A stretch of DNA of 49,952 nt from Planctomycetota bacterium (GTDB lineage: Bacteria; Planctomycetota; SZUA-567; H5-PLA8): the NCBI GenBank assembly GCA_016200135.1, contig JACQFI010000113.1, positions 1 through 49,952 on the forward strand, written 5' to 3'. Each line of letters starts with the position of its first letter. Positions within the stretch are counted from its first letter, which is position 1. Shown here one piece after another: positions 7,559 through 14,570 of this stretch. A program made the position numbers and the translations under genes. Under the pieces are notes generated by a model, which saw only the letters and a program-made list of their open reading frames with translations, had not been told where the DNA came from and did no database searches.

Positions 7559-8677
7559 ATGGCGCGCATCTTTTACAGCATGGCCGGTGAGGGCAGAGGG
7601 CACGCGACGCGCGTGCGCGTGGTGGTCGAGGCCCTGCGCGCCGAGCACGAGCTCACGCTCTTCGCGCCGGGGCATGCGTTTGAAGTCCTCGAGCCGCTGT
7701 ACCGGCATACGCCCGTGCGCGTGGTCCCGATCCCGGGGCTGCTCTTCGCCTACAACAAGCGCAGGCAGGTGGACTTCTTGCGTACCACCACGCGCAGCCT
7801 GGGCTTCGCCTGGCGTCTGCCCGCGTTGCGCGCCCGCATCACTGAAGAGATCCGCCGCGACCCGCCGGACCTGGCGATCGTGGACTTCGAGCCCGCGCTG
7901 CCGCGCGCGGCCCGCGCCTGCGGCGTGCCGTTCATCAGTTTCGACCACCAGCACTTCCTGGTCTACAACGACCTCTCGAGCCTGCCCCGCTGGCTGCGCC
8001 GGCAGGCGGCATTCATGGGCCTGGCCGTGCGGTGCATGTACCGCGGCCAGGCGGCCAGCATCGTCTCTTCTTTTTACCAACCGCGGCTCAAGCGCGGCTG
8101 CGAGCACGTCCGGCAGATCGGCGTGCTGCTGCGCGACGAGATCCTGCGCGCGGTTCCTTCGCGCCAGGGCCATCTGGCCGCGTACTTCCGGCGCTTCTCG
8201 ATTGGGCGCGAGTTGGCGGCGTTAAAAGCCGGCGCGCGCGGGCGCGAGGTCCGCATCTACGGCTTGGGCGAACGGCCCGCGGAAGGACCGCTGCGCTTCA
8301 TGCCCATGGACGAACCGCGTTTGATCGCCGACCTCGCCTCGTGCGAAGGCCTGGTCACGACCGCGGGCAACCAGCTTGTCGGCGAGGCGCTTTATCTGGG
8401 CAAACCGGTGCTCGCGCTGCCCGAACCCAAGAATTACGAGCAGTACATCAATGCCCATTTCCTGGGCGAGAGCGGCGCGGGCGCGTGGGCCGAGATGGAG
8501 CGCATCGAGCCGAGCGCAGTGGACGCCTTTGTCGGCCGCTTGGACGAGTTCCGCGCGCGCATCGACCGGAATCTCGTGAGCGGAAACCGCGCGGCCCTGG
8601 AAGCGATCCGCGCCCATCTCCCGCGCCGCGCCAAAGCGCCGCTGGCGCCGCTTCCGGTCGTTCAGACGGCGCCGTAA
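7559..8677 (+). CDS. GT-B glycosyltransferase (MurG/GT28-like family)
   Basis: 372 aa. The N-terminus MARIFYSMAGEGRGHATR has the GxGHxxR glycine-rich loop of the GT28-like family (the type called Glyco_trans_1_3), and the C-terminal half has the nucleotide-sugar-site pattern CEGLVTTAGNQLVGEALYLGKP followed by EQYINA. The family transfers sugars to lipid or small acceptors on the cytoplasmic face of the membrane; the acceptor is unknown. The first ATG is one base after the Nudix stop, so the two form an operon. It converges on the PhyH gene with a 36-bp gap. Confidence 0.85.
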   Translation: MARIFYSMAGEGRGHATRVRVVVEALRAEHELTLFAPGHAFEVLEPLYRHTPVRVVPIPGLLFAYNKRRQVDFLRTTTRSLGFAWRLPALRARITEEIRRDPPDLAIVDFEPALPRAARACGVPFISFDHQHFLVYNDLSSLPRWLRRQAAFMGLAVRCMYRGQAASIVSSFYQPRLKRGCEHVRQIGVLLRDEILRAVPSRQGHLAAYFRRFSIGRELAALKAGARGREVRIYGLGERPAEGPLRFMPMDEPRLIADLASCEGLVTTAGNQLVGEALYLGKPVLALPEPKNYEQYINAHFLGESGAGAWAEMERIEPSAVDAFVGRLDEFRARIDRNLVSGNRAALEAIRAHLPRRAKAPLAPLPVVQTAP

Positions 8678-8713
8678 GCCCGGCGCTGGATATTGAAGCA
8701 GAACCGCTGAGCG

Positions 8714-9682
8714 CTAGACCAGCCCCCAGCGTGGTTTTACGCCCTTGCCCTTGTGTTCCCTGCGCAGGCGCTGGAACTCGGTGGCCGCTGTGACGACCTC
8801 ACCCGGCCGCGCCCTGCTGCGGACCAGGAAGTCGGCCTCCGGCGGGTAGCACGAGATCGGCACGGCCTCGTCGCGCGTGGGGAGGTCCTCGCCGGGCAAG
8901 CGCGAGATCTTTGCGTTGGTGGGCAGGGCAGCGCTCTGATAGCGCAGGTCCATGCTCCAGCGGACGATCTCGGTGTCGTTGTTGAAGCTGGCATGCGGCG
9001 TGAGGTTGTGCAGGAAGAGCGCGCCGCCCTTCTTCACCGGCACGCAGACGGGCTCGTGCCGGGGCAGGTCGGAGTCGGGGATGACCAGATACGGCTTGCC
9101 GGGCCGCGAGCCGTGCTTGACGACCTGCCCAGTCTTGTGCGCGCGCGGGATCACCCACATGCAGCCGTTCTCCTGCGTGGCGTCCACGAGCGGGAGCCAG
9201 ACGGTCAGCACCAGCGCCTTGTCGCAGTAGGCTTCCATGTAGCCGGAATCCTGGTGCCACGGCACCGCGCCGTATGGATGCTTGGGGATCTTCGGGCGCA
9301 GCCGGTAGACGCTGCTGGCGATGATCTCCGGCCCGCAGAAGGACTCAGCGATGTCCAGCAGCTTCGGATTGCGGATCAGATTGAAGAAGGCCGGACCGCA
9401 GAGCGTACCGTTCCAGATGCTCTTCGCGACCTCGTCGGTCTCGCGGCTGATCAGCGCTAGCCGCTTCTTGAAGCCGTAGTTCGCATAGGGCTTTGAGAGC
9501 TTTCCCTTGGCAACCAGATCTCTCGCGCGCGCGTCGACCTCGGCCTCGATCTCCGCGATCACCGGATCGAGGTCCGAGTCGTCGAAAAAGCCCTCCACGA
9601 TCAAGTAGCCTTCGCGGTCGAACTGCGCGACCTGTGCGGCGTTCAGCGATCCGGCGGTGGCGGGCAGGGCGGCCTGAACCAT
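8714..9682 (-). CDS. Phytanoyl-CoA dioxygenase (PhyH) family oxygenase
   Basis: 322 aa, an Fe(II)/2-oxoglutarate-dependent oxygenase of the PhyH family. N-terminal FDREGYLIVEGFFDD is the usual family opening. The metal-binding His-x-Asp is in VPWHQDSGYME and the distal His probably in LHNLTPHASFNND, followed by an Arg-containing strand that would bind 2-oxoglutarate. GGAGAG precedes the ATG. The family hydroxylates very varied substrates, so the substrate is open. It is divergent from an AraC regulator across 74 bp, a pairing that suggests control by that regulator. A second PhyH lies at 47687. Confidence 0.88.
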   Translation of the reverse strand: MVQAALPATAGSLNAAQVAQFDREGYLIVEGFFDDSDLDPVIAEIEAEVDARARDLVAKGKLSKPYANYGFKKRLALISRETDEVAKSIWNGTLCGPAFFNLIRNPKLLDIAESFCGPEIIASSVYRLRPKIPKHPYGAVPWHQDSGYMEAYCDKALVLTVWLPLVDATQENGCMWVIPRAHKTGQVVKHGSRPGKPYLVIPDSDLPRHEPVCVPVKKGGALFLHNLTPHASFNNDTEIVRWSMDLRYQSAALPTNAKISRLPGEDLPTRDEAVPISCYPPEADFLVRSRARPGEVVTAATEFQRLRREHKGKGVKPRWGLV

Positions 9683-9756
9683 GTTCGTCTCTCCAGCGTG
9701 GGTTGCGCGCGGTTTGTCTCAGTGGTTCTATTCTTCCCTGATTACCCCGTTTCTCA

Positions 9757-10590
9757 ATGGCCTCGAATCAACATTATTGGTATAAATTCACCATGAGCTG
9801 GCAAGACGACCGCTGGCAGGCCCCGTTGGCGACCCGGCCGCAACTGGTCAGCGTGGGGAGCAACAACTTCACGCCCGGCCAGGTCGGCCGCTGGCGCGCC
9901 TTGAATTTCTGGTGCTTCAATCTTTACCGGTACGAAGCGGACCTATGGGTGGAGGGCAAGCACTACCCGATCCGTGAAGGCTGCGTGAGCCTGATCCCGC
10001 CGCTGCTGGAGATGGAGTACCACTTCAAGACCGGCGCGCCGCAGACGCACGCGCACCACGTCTACCCGGAAGCCCACGCCAAGACGCCGCTCACCGCGGT
10101 GCCGGTGGTGCTCGACTTGGGCCGCGAGTTCGACCGTGTCTATCGTTCCATCGAAGAACTGGTCGGCTGGTACTCGCTGAACCGGACGCGCGCCGAGGTG
10201 CGGCTCTGGGAGGTCCTCTGGGAATTGGCCGAGCGTGCCGGGCCGGTGGCGGCGGGGCCCGAGGCCATCCATCCCGCGCTGGCGGGCGCGCTGGGGAGCA
10301 TCGAACGGAACCTCAGCCGGCCGCTGCGCGTAGAGGCGCTCGCCGAAGAGGCCGATATCTCGCAGAATCACCTGACGCGGCTCTTCCAGGCGCGCTTCCA
10401 GACTTCGGTGGTGGGCTACATCCGCCGCCTGCGCACGGAACGCGCGCGGCACCTGCTGCTGCACTCGACGCAGACGGTGAAATCCATTGCCGCCCAAGTC
10501 GGCATCCCGGACCTGCACCTCTTCAATAAAGTGATGCGGAGGGAACTGGGTAAGTCGCCGCGGGCGTTAAGAATCGGCAAGGCAAGCTAG
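9757..10590 (+). CDS. AraC-family transcriptional regulator
   Basis: 277 aa. The C-terminal ~100 residues hold two helix-turn-helix motifs: VEALAEEADISQNHLTRLFQ and VKSIAAQVGIPDLHLFNKVM. The second departs from the common GFxDxxYFxRxF pattern but ends normally in GKSPRALR. The N-terminal ~150 residues would be the ligand-sensing cupin part (ADLWVEGKHYPIREGCVSLIPP is cupin-like). Start is uncertain: ATG 9757 gives the longest frame, ATG 9793 (MSWQDDRW) is possible, and neither has a strong Shine-Dalgarno. It is divergent from the PhyH gene and is its likely local regulator. Confidence 0.88.
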   Translation: MASNQHYWYKFTMSWQDDRWQAPLATRPQLVSVGSNNFTPGQVGRWRALNFWCFNLYRYEADLWVEGKHYPIREGCVSLIPPLLEMEYHFKTGAPQTHAHHVYPEAHAKTPLTAVPVVLDLGREFDRVYRSIEELVGWYSLNRTRAEVRLWEVLWELAERAGPVAAGPEAIHPALAGALGSIERNLSRPLRVEALAEEADISQNHLTRLFQARFQTSVVGYIRRLRTERARHLLLHSTQTVKSIAAQVGIPDLHLFNKVMRRELGKSPRALRIGKAS

Positions 10591-10606
10591 GCAAAAAAAG
10601 GCCGCG

Positions 10607-11236
10607 TCAGACGTACTCGTCCGAGTGCCCTTCCATCTTCGGGCCGCGGGCCATGGCGAGGCGGCCGGTGCGGGCCATCTCCTTGATCCCGAACGGCTTC
10701 ATGATGTTCAGGAACGCGTCGATCTTCTTCTCGGGCCCGATGATCTCGACCATGATGTCCTTCAGGCCGATATCGACCACGGTGCCCTCGAAGACTTCCA
10801 CGAGCTGAAAGATCTCCTGCCGCGAGCCGTGCGGTGTGTTGATCTTCACCAGCGCGAGGTCGCGCTCCACGTGATCGGTGCCGGTGAAGTCCAGCACCTT
10901 GATGACGTTCACGAACTTGGTCAGGCCCTTCTTGAGCGACGCGATGATGACTTCCTCGCCGCGCACGGCGATGGTCATGCGTGAGTACCGGTCGTCCTCG
11001 GTCTCCGCCACGGTGAGCGATTCGATGTTGTACCCGCGCGCCGCGAAGAGGTTGGCCACTTGCGCCAACAGGCCGGAGACGTTCTTCACCAGCACGCTGA
11101 TGACGTGCCGGCGCGGCTTCTGTTCTTTCAGCACGTCCAGGCGCGCCTTGGGCAGATCGCCCGAGCCGCCCTCGGGGGCCGAGACGAACGCCGGGAGCTC
11201 CGGCGGAGTTGCGGAATCGGCGGCGGACTTGGGCAT
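10607..11236 (-). CDS. ilvN: Acetolactate synthase small (regulatory) subunit
   Basis: 209 aa. Residues ~43-115 form an ACT domain (HVISVLVKNVSGLLAQVANL, ARGYNIESLTVAETED), followed by the C-terminal domain typical of IlvH/IlvN. The subunit activates the IlvB catalytic subunit and gives valine feedback control. The ~40-residue N-terminal extension rich in Pro, Ser and Gly is longer than usual. AGGAG lies six bases before the ATG. It is last in the minus-strand order ilvB-ilvC-ilvN, 58 bp after ilvC; in most operons ilvN directly follows ilvB. Confidence 0.94.
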   Translation of the reverse strand: MPKSAADSATPPELPAFVSAPEGGSGDLPKARLDVLKEQKPRRHVISVLVKNVSGLLAQVANLFAARGYNIESLTVAETEDDRYSRMTIAVRGEEVIIASLKKGLTKFVNVIKVLDFTGTDHVERDLALVKINTPHGSRQEIFQLVEVFEGTVVDIGLKDIMVEIIGPEKKIDAFLNIMKPFGIKEMARTGRLAMARGPKMEGHSDEYV

Positions 11237-11294
11237 GCTTTGCTCCTGATCGATCGGTTCAACGGCGGACGGACCTTAAGCCCATGCCGGTCCT

Positions 11295-12461
11295 TCAGCG
11301 CCGGGCCTTGGCCTTCTTCTTGGGCTTGAGCTTGGCTTTGACCACTTTCCGGTGCGAGGCCTTGCCGTTCCGCGACGACTTGGCCGTCGCCTTCGCAGCC
11401 GCTTTCTTGCCTGAAGGCAGCCGCTCGGGGCGCAGGTTGCGCACGATCGCGCCGATCTGCCAGATCTCGTCGCCACGGACCTCGGCGAGCTCCTTCTGCA
11501 ACTGCTGGTGGTAGTCGGGGCGGCTGTTGGCCTCGAGTACCCGGGCGGTCTCGCGTCCGCTGCGGACTTCCTCGTAGAGTTCGTCGAAGACGGGGATCGC
11601 CGCTTCCTCGAACTTTTTGCACCAGTCGAGCGCCCCGCGCTGCGCGGTGGTGGAGCAGTTCGCGTACATCCAGTCCATGCCGTTCTCGCCGATCAGCGGA
11701 TAGAGCGACTGCGTGGCCTCTTCGACGGTCTCGTTGAATGCCTCGCTGGGCGTGTGGCCCATCTTGCGCAGAATCTGGTACTGCGCGCGCATCAGGCCGT
11801 AGATCGCGCCCATCAGCACGCCGCGCTCTCCCGTCAGGTCGCTGAGGACCTCATTGCGGAAGGAGGTCTCGAAGAGGTATCCCGCGCCGATGGCGATGCC
11901 GAGCGCCACCGCGCGTTCGCGCGCGCGGCCGGTGTAGTCCTGCTCCACCGCGAACGAGGCGTTGATGCCGCGGCCTTCCAGGAAGAGCCGCCGCACGGTC
12001 GTCCCGCTGCCTTTGGGCGCGACGAGGATCACGTCCACGTTCGCGGGCGGCACCACTCCAGTCTGGTCGCGGAAGACGATCGAGAAGCCGTGCGAGAAGT
12101 AGAGCGCCGCGCCTTCCTGAAGATTGGCGCGAATCGTGGCCCAGTTGGCCTTCTGGCCGGCATCGGAGAGCAGGTACTCGACGACGGTCGCCTTGCGGAC
12201 GGCCTCGGCGATATCGCTGAAGAGCGTCTTGCCCGGAACCCAGCCGTCGCTCTTGGCCAGCTCGAAGCTCTTGCCCGGCCGCACGGCAACGATGGTCCGC
12301 ACCCCGTTGTCGCGCAGGTTCAATGCCTGTCCCCGGCCTTGCGTACCGTAGCCGATCACCGCCACGGTCTCCTTGCTCAGGACTTTCTTGAGTTCGGACG
12401 GCGGCACGTCCGTCCGCTCGATGACCGTCTCTTCTACGCCGCCGATGGTAAAGGTCTTCAT
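11295..12461 (-). CDS. ilvC: Ketol-acid reductoisomerase with Lys-rich C-terminal tail
   Basis: 388 aa. It catalyses the isomeroreduction step of valine/isoleucine synthesis using NAD(P)H and Mg2+. I use the ATG at 12461 (MKTFTIGG), which has AAAGGAG upstream; the longer frame has no support. Rossmann motif GYGTQG is at 37-42 and the metal site is in VLSDLTGERGVL. Sequences such as ALNLRDNGVRTIVAV and NCSTTAQRGALDW place it nearer the KARI branch seen in Bacteroidota and plants than the short class I enzymes. The last ~37 residues are a Lys/Ala/Arg tail (KKAAAKATAKSSRNGKASHR onward) that looks like a histone H1 tail and is not part of the known fold. Confidence 0.94.
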   Translation of the reverse strand: MKTFTIGGVEETVIERTDVPPSELKKVLSKETVAVIGYGTQGRGQALNLRDNGVRTIVAVRPGKSFELAKSDGWVPGKTLFSDIAEAVRKATVVEYLLSDAGQKANWATIRANLQEGAALYFSHGFSIVFRDQTGVVPPANVDVILVAPKGSGTTVRRLFLEGRGINASFAVEQDYTGRARERAVALGIAIGAGYLFETSFRNEVLSDLTGERGVLMGAIYGLMRAQYQILRKMGHTPSEAFNETVEEATQSLYPLIGENGMDWMYANCSTTAQRGALDWCKKFEEAAIPVFDELYEEVRSGRETARVLEANSRPDYHQQLQKELAEVRGDEIWQIGAIVRNLRPERLPSGKKAAAKATAKSSRNGKASHRKVVKAKLKPKKKAKARR

Positions 12462-12525
12462 GTGCCTTGCGCTCCTTTGGTCGTCCCAATTGGTTCGGTA
12501 ATGTTTTGATCGCACTCCATCGTAG

Positions 12526-12600
12526 ACGTAAAACCTAAAACGTAAAACGTAAACAACAGATTACGAAAGCAGTCATTACGTTTTACGCATTACGTTTTAG
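12526..12600. repeat. Inverted heptamer array, ACGTAAA word, copy 1
   Basis: Left arm 12526-12553 is four units: ACGTAAA, ACCTAAA, ACGTAAA, ACGTAAA. Right arm 12576-12600 is TTACGTT, TTACGCA, TTACGTT and a partial unit. It lies in the ilvB-ilvC gap, directly after the ilvB stop. The right arm is the same, including the TTACGCA variant, as the right arm at 21449. A long imperfect RNA hairpin here could reduce read-through or protect the ends of the ilvB or ilvC message. Confidence 0.8.
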
Positions 12601-12603
12601 CCG

Positions 12604-14310
12604 TTAAATCAGCTCCGGCTCCTTCGGGTAATTCACGATCTCGCTCAGCGATGCGCCGGCGGGGATCATGGGGTACACGTTCGCGGCCTGCTCGACATGG
12701 AAGTTGATCAAAACGGGCGCGTCGTTGAACTTGCGCGCCTTTGCCAGCGCGTCGTCGACCTGGTCGCGCTCGGTGCAGGTGATGCCGTGGCAGCCGAAGG
12801 CTTCCGCCACTTTGGCGAAGTCGGGGTTGTCGCTCAGGTCCACCTCGCTGTACTGCCGGTTGTAGAACATCTCCTGCCATTGCCGGACCATGCCGAGGTG
12901 GCTGTTGTTGAGGATCGCGACCTTCACCGGCGTGCCGAGCCTCTTCCCGGTGACCAGTTCCTGGATGTTCATGATGATCGAGCCGTCGCCGCTGATGCAC
13001 CAGACCTCTTCCTTGGGGTTGGCGACTTGCGCCCCGATGGCCGCGGGCAGGCCGTAACCCATCGTTCCCAGGCCGCCGCTGGTGAGGAAGTGCCGGGGCT
13101 CGCAGAAGGTGTAGAACTGCGCGGACCACATCTGGTGCTGGCCGACGTCCGTGGTCACGATCGCTTTGCCGCGCGTCAGATCGCAGATGCGGTCGATCAC
13201 GTACTGCGCCTGCAGGCCCTCGGCCGGATAGCGCAGCGGGTGTTCCTGGCGCAGCTTCTCGATCTTCTCGAACCAGGGCTTGCGTTCTTTGTGGTTCAGG
13301 TGCTTGAAGAGCATCTTCAGGCTCTGGCGCAGGTCGCCGAGCACCGGGTACTGCGTCTTGACGTTCTTGCCGATGCAGGTCCGGTCCACGTCGAAGTGGA
13401 CCTTCTTCGACTCGACGGAGAACTTGTCGAGCCGCCCCGTGATCCGGTCGTCAAAGCGCGCTCCGATGCTCACCAGCAGGTCGCAGTTGTTCACGGCATA
13501 GTTTGCGTACGAAGTCCCGTGCATGCCCAGCATGCCCACCGAGAGCCCGTGGTTGCCGGGGAAGGAGCCCAGCGCCATCAGGGTCGTGGTCACCGGCACG
13601 CCGGCGCGCTCGGCGCAGGCGCGCAGCTCGCGGTATGCTCCGGCGATCACGCAACCGCCGCCGACGTAAAAAAGCGGGCGCTCGGCCGCATTGATGGCCT
13701 CCGCCGCGGCTTCCACTTGCTTGGGGTCGGGCTCGAAGAGTTCCACTCGATAGCCGGGCAGGTCCATCGGTACATCCAGCGGGCCGTTGTACTTGGCCTC
13801 CTGGATATCCTTGGGGATGTCGACGAGTACCGGCCCGGGCCGGCCGGTCATGGCGATGTGGAAGGCCTCTTTGATGACGCGCGGCAGGTCCTCGATCTTC
13901 TTGACGAGATAGTTGTGCTTGGTGATCGGGCGCGAGATGCCCGTAACGTCGGCTTCCTGGAACGCGTCGTTGCCGATCAGGTGCGTCTTAACCTGGCCCG
14001 TGATAGCGATCATGGGGATCGAGTCCATGTACGCGGTCGCGATGCCGGTGATGAGGTTCGTCGCGCCCGGGCCGCTGGTGGCCATGCAGACGCCCATGCG
14101 GCCGCTGGAACGGTAATAGCCGTCGGCCATGTGCGCGGCGCCCTGCTCGTGCCGCACGAGGATGTGCTGGATCTCGGGGAAGCTGTAGAGTTCGTCGTAG
14201 ATGGGGATCGTCGCGCCGCCCGGATAACCGAAGATGTGCTGGACGCCCTGCAACTTCAGGCACTCCAGCAGTACGCGCGCGCCGTTCATGGGACCGCTTT
14301 TTTTAGACAT
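12604..14310 (-). CDS. ilvB: Acetolactate synthase large (catalytic) subunit
   Basis: 568 aa, the usual size. It condenses two pyruvates, or pyruvate and 2-oxobutyrate, using thiamine diphosphate, FAD and Mg2+. The catalytic Glu is in ILVRHEQGAAHMADGY near the N-terminus. The ThDP-binding motif runs from GDGSIIMNIQEL to VKVAILNNSHLGM. The start chosen is ATG 14310 (MSKKSGPMNG), with GGAG nine bases upstream; in-frame codons before it belong to the leader. It is the first gene of the ilvB-ilvC-ilvN set. A hairpin plus six-T terminator directly before its ribosome binding site suggests attenuation. Confidence 0.95.
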   Translation of the reverse strand: MSKKSGPMNGARVLLECLKLQGVQHIFGYPGGATIPIYDELYSFPEIQHILVRHEQGAAHMADGYYRSSGRMGVCMATSGPGATNLITGIATAYMDSIPMIAITGQVKTHLIGNDAFQEADVTGISRPITKHNYLVKKIEDLPRVIKEAFHIAMTGRPGPVLVDIPKDIQEAKYNGPLDVPMDLPGYRVELFEPDPKQVEAAAEAINAAERPLFYVGGGCVIAGAYRELRACAERAGVPVTTTLMALGSFPGNHGLSVGMLGMHGTSYANYAVNNCDLLVSIGARFDDRITGRLDKFSVESKKVHFDVDRTCIGKNVKTQYPVLGDLRQSLKMLFKHLNHKERKPWFEKIEKLRQEHPLRYPAEGLQAQYVIDRICDLTRGKAIVTTDVGQHQMWSAQFYTFCEPRHFLTSGGLGTMGYGLPAAIGAQVANPKEEVWCISGDGSIIMNIQELVTGKRLGTPVKVAILNNSHLGMVRQWQEMFYNRQYSEVDLSDNPDFAKVAEAFGCHGITCTERDQVDDALAKARKFNDAPVLINFHVEQAANVYPMIPAGASLSEIVNYPKEPELI

Positions 14311-14323
14311 CGCCGTTCGCTCC

Positions 14324-14353
14324 AAAAAAGTCGCCCGGCCGATTTCGGCCGGG
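14324..14353 (-). terminator. Leader terminator (candidate attenuator) of ilvB
   Basis: On the minus strand a perfect 8-bp stem CCCGGCCG/CGGCCGGG with a 4-base loop is followed by CGAC and then six Ts, ending immediately before the GGAG ribosome binding site of ilvB. There is no other minus-strand gene closer than trxB, 200 bp upstream, so the terminator lies in the ilvB leader. A short frame (14419-14363) rich in Leu, Ile and Val codons stops ten bases before the stem. Confidence 0.7.
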
Positions 14354-14362
14354 TGTGCTTGC

Positions 14363-14419
14363 TTAGACAAATGACTTTAACAACGTAGGCAGAGTACATT
14401 CAGAACCGATGTATTGCAA
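14363..14419 (-). CDS. Candidate ilv leader peptide, 18 aa
   Basis: A short frame with a TTG start would encode MQYIGSECTLPTLLKSFV, followed by TAA ten bases before the attenuator stem. Five of 18 residues are Ile, Leu or Val, and the Leu codons TTG and TTA are rare for this GC-rich DNA. No clear Shine-Dalgarno sequence is seen. A second overlapping frame starting ATG at 14399 (MYSAYVVKVICL) is also rich in branched-chain residues but runs past the ilvB start, which fits attenuation less well. The call is a hypothesis based on position and composition. Confidence 0.35.
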   Translation of the reverse strand: MQYIGSECTLPTLLKSFV

Positions 14420-14427
14420 GGGTGTTG

Positions 14428-14490
14428 ACTAATGATTTTATTATAATTAGTATATATCACTAATATACTTAGTTTTATTGTTAATAGTAT
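14428..14490. promoter_or_regulatory. AT-rich ilv promoter region with repeated ACTAAT/ATTAGT sites
   Basis: A sharp AT-rich stretch in otherwise GC-rich DNA. It contains ACTAAT (14428-14433), ATTAGT (14446-14451), ACTAAT (14459-14464) and CTTAGT (14468-14473), alternating in orientation; the two ACTAAT copies are 31 bp apart, about three helix turns. A TATAAT-like -10 element on the minus strand is at 14440-14445, with no good -35. This looks like a promoter overlapped by a multi-site operator for ilvB. Confidence 0.5.
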
Positions 14491-14570
14491 TTACCGTTTA
14501 AAGAACCTGAGCCGCTATTGTCCCTTGCTTTACGAAACAAAGGCTGCGCTGTTCCTCATTCGAATAGTGC

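Noticed and set aside
12526..12600. CRISPR-like repeat array
   Set aside because: Units are 7 bp with no spacers, and the arms are inverted; this does not fit CRISPR.
12697..14388. A 563-residue plus-strand frame opposite ilvB
   Set aside because: Antisense shadow of ilvB with no recognisable domain or ribosome binding site.
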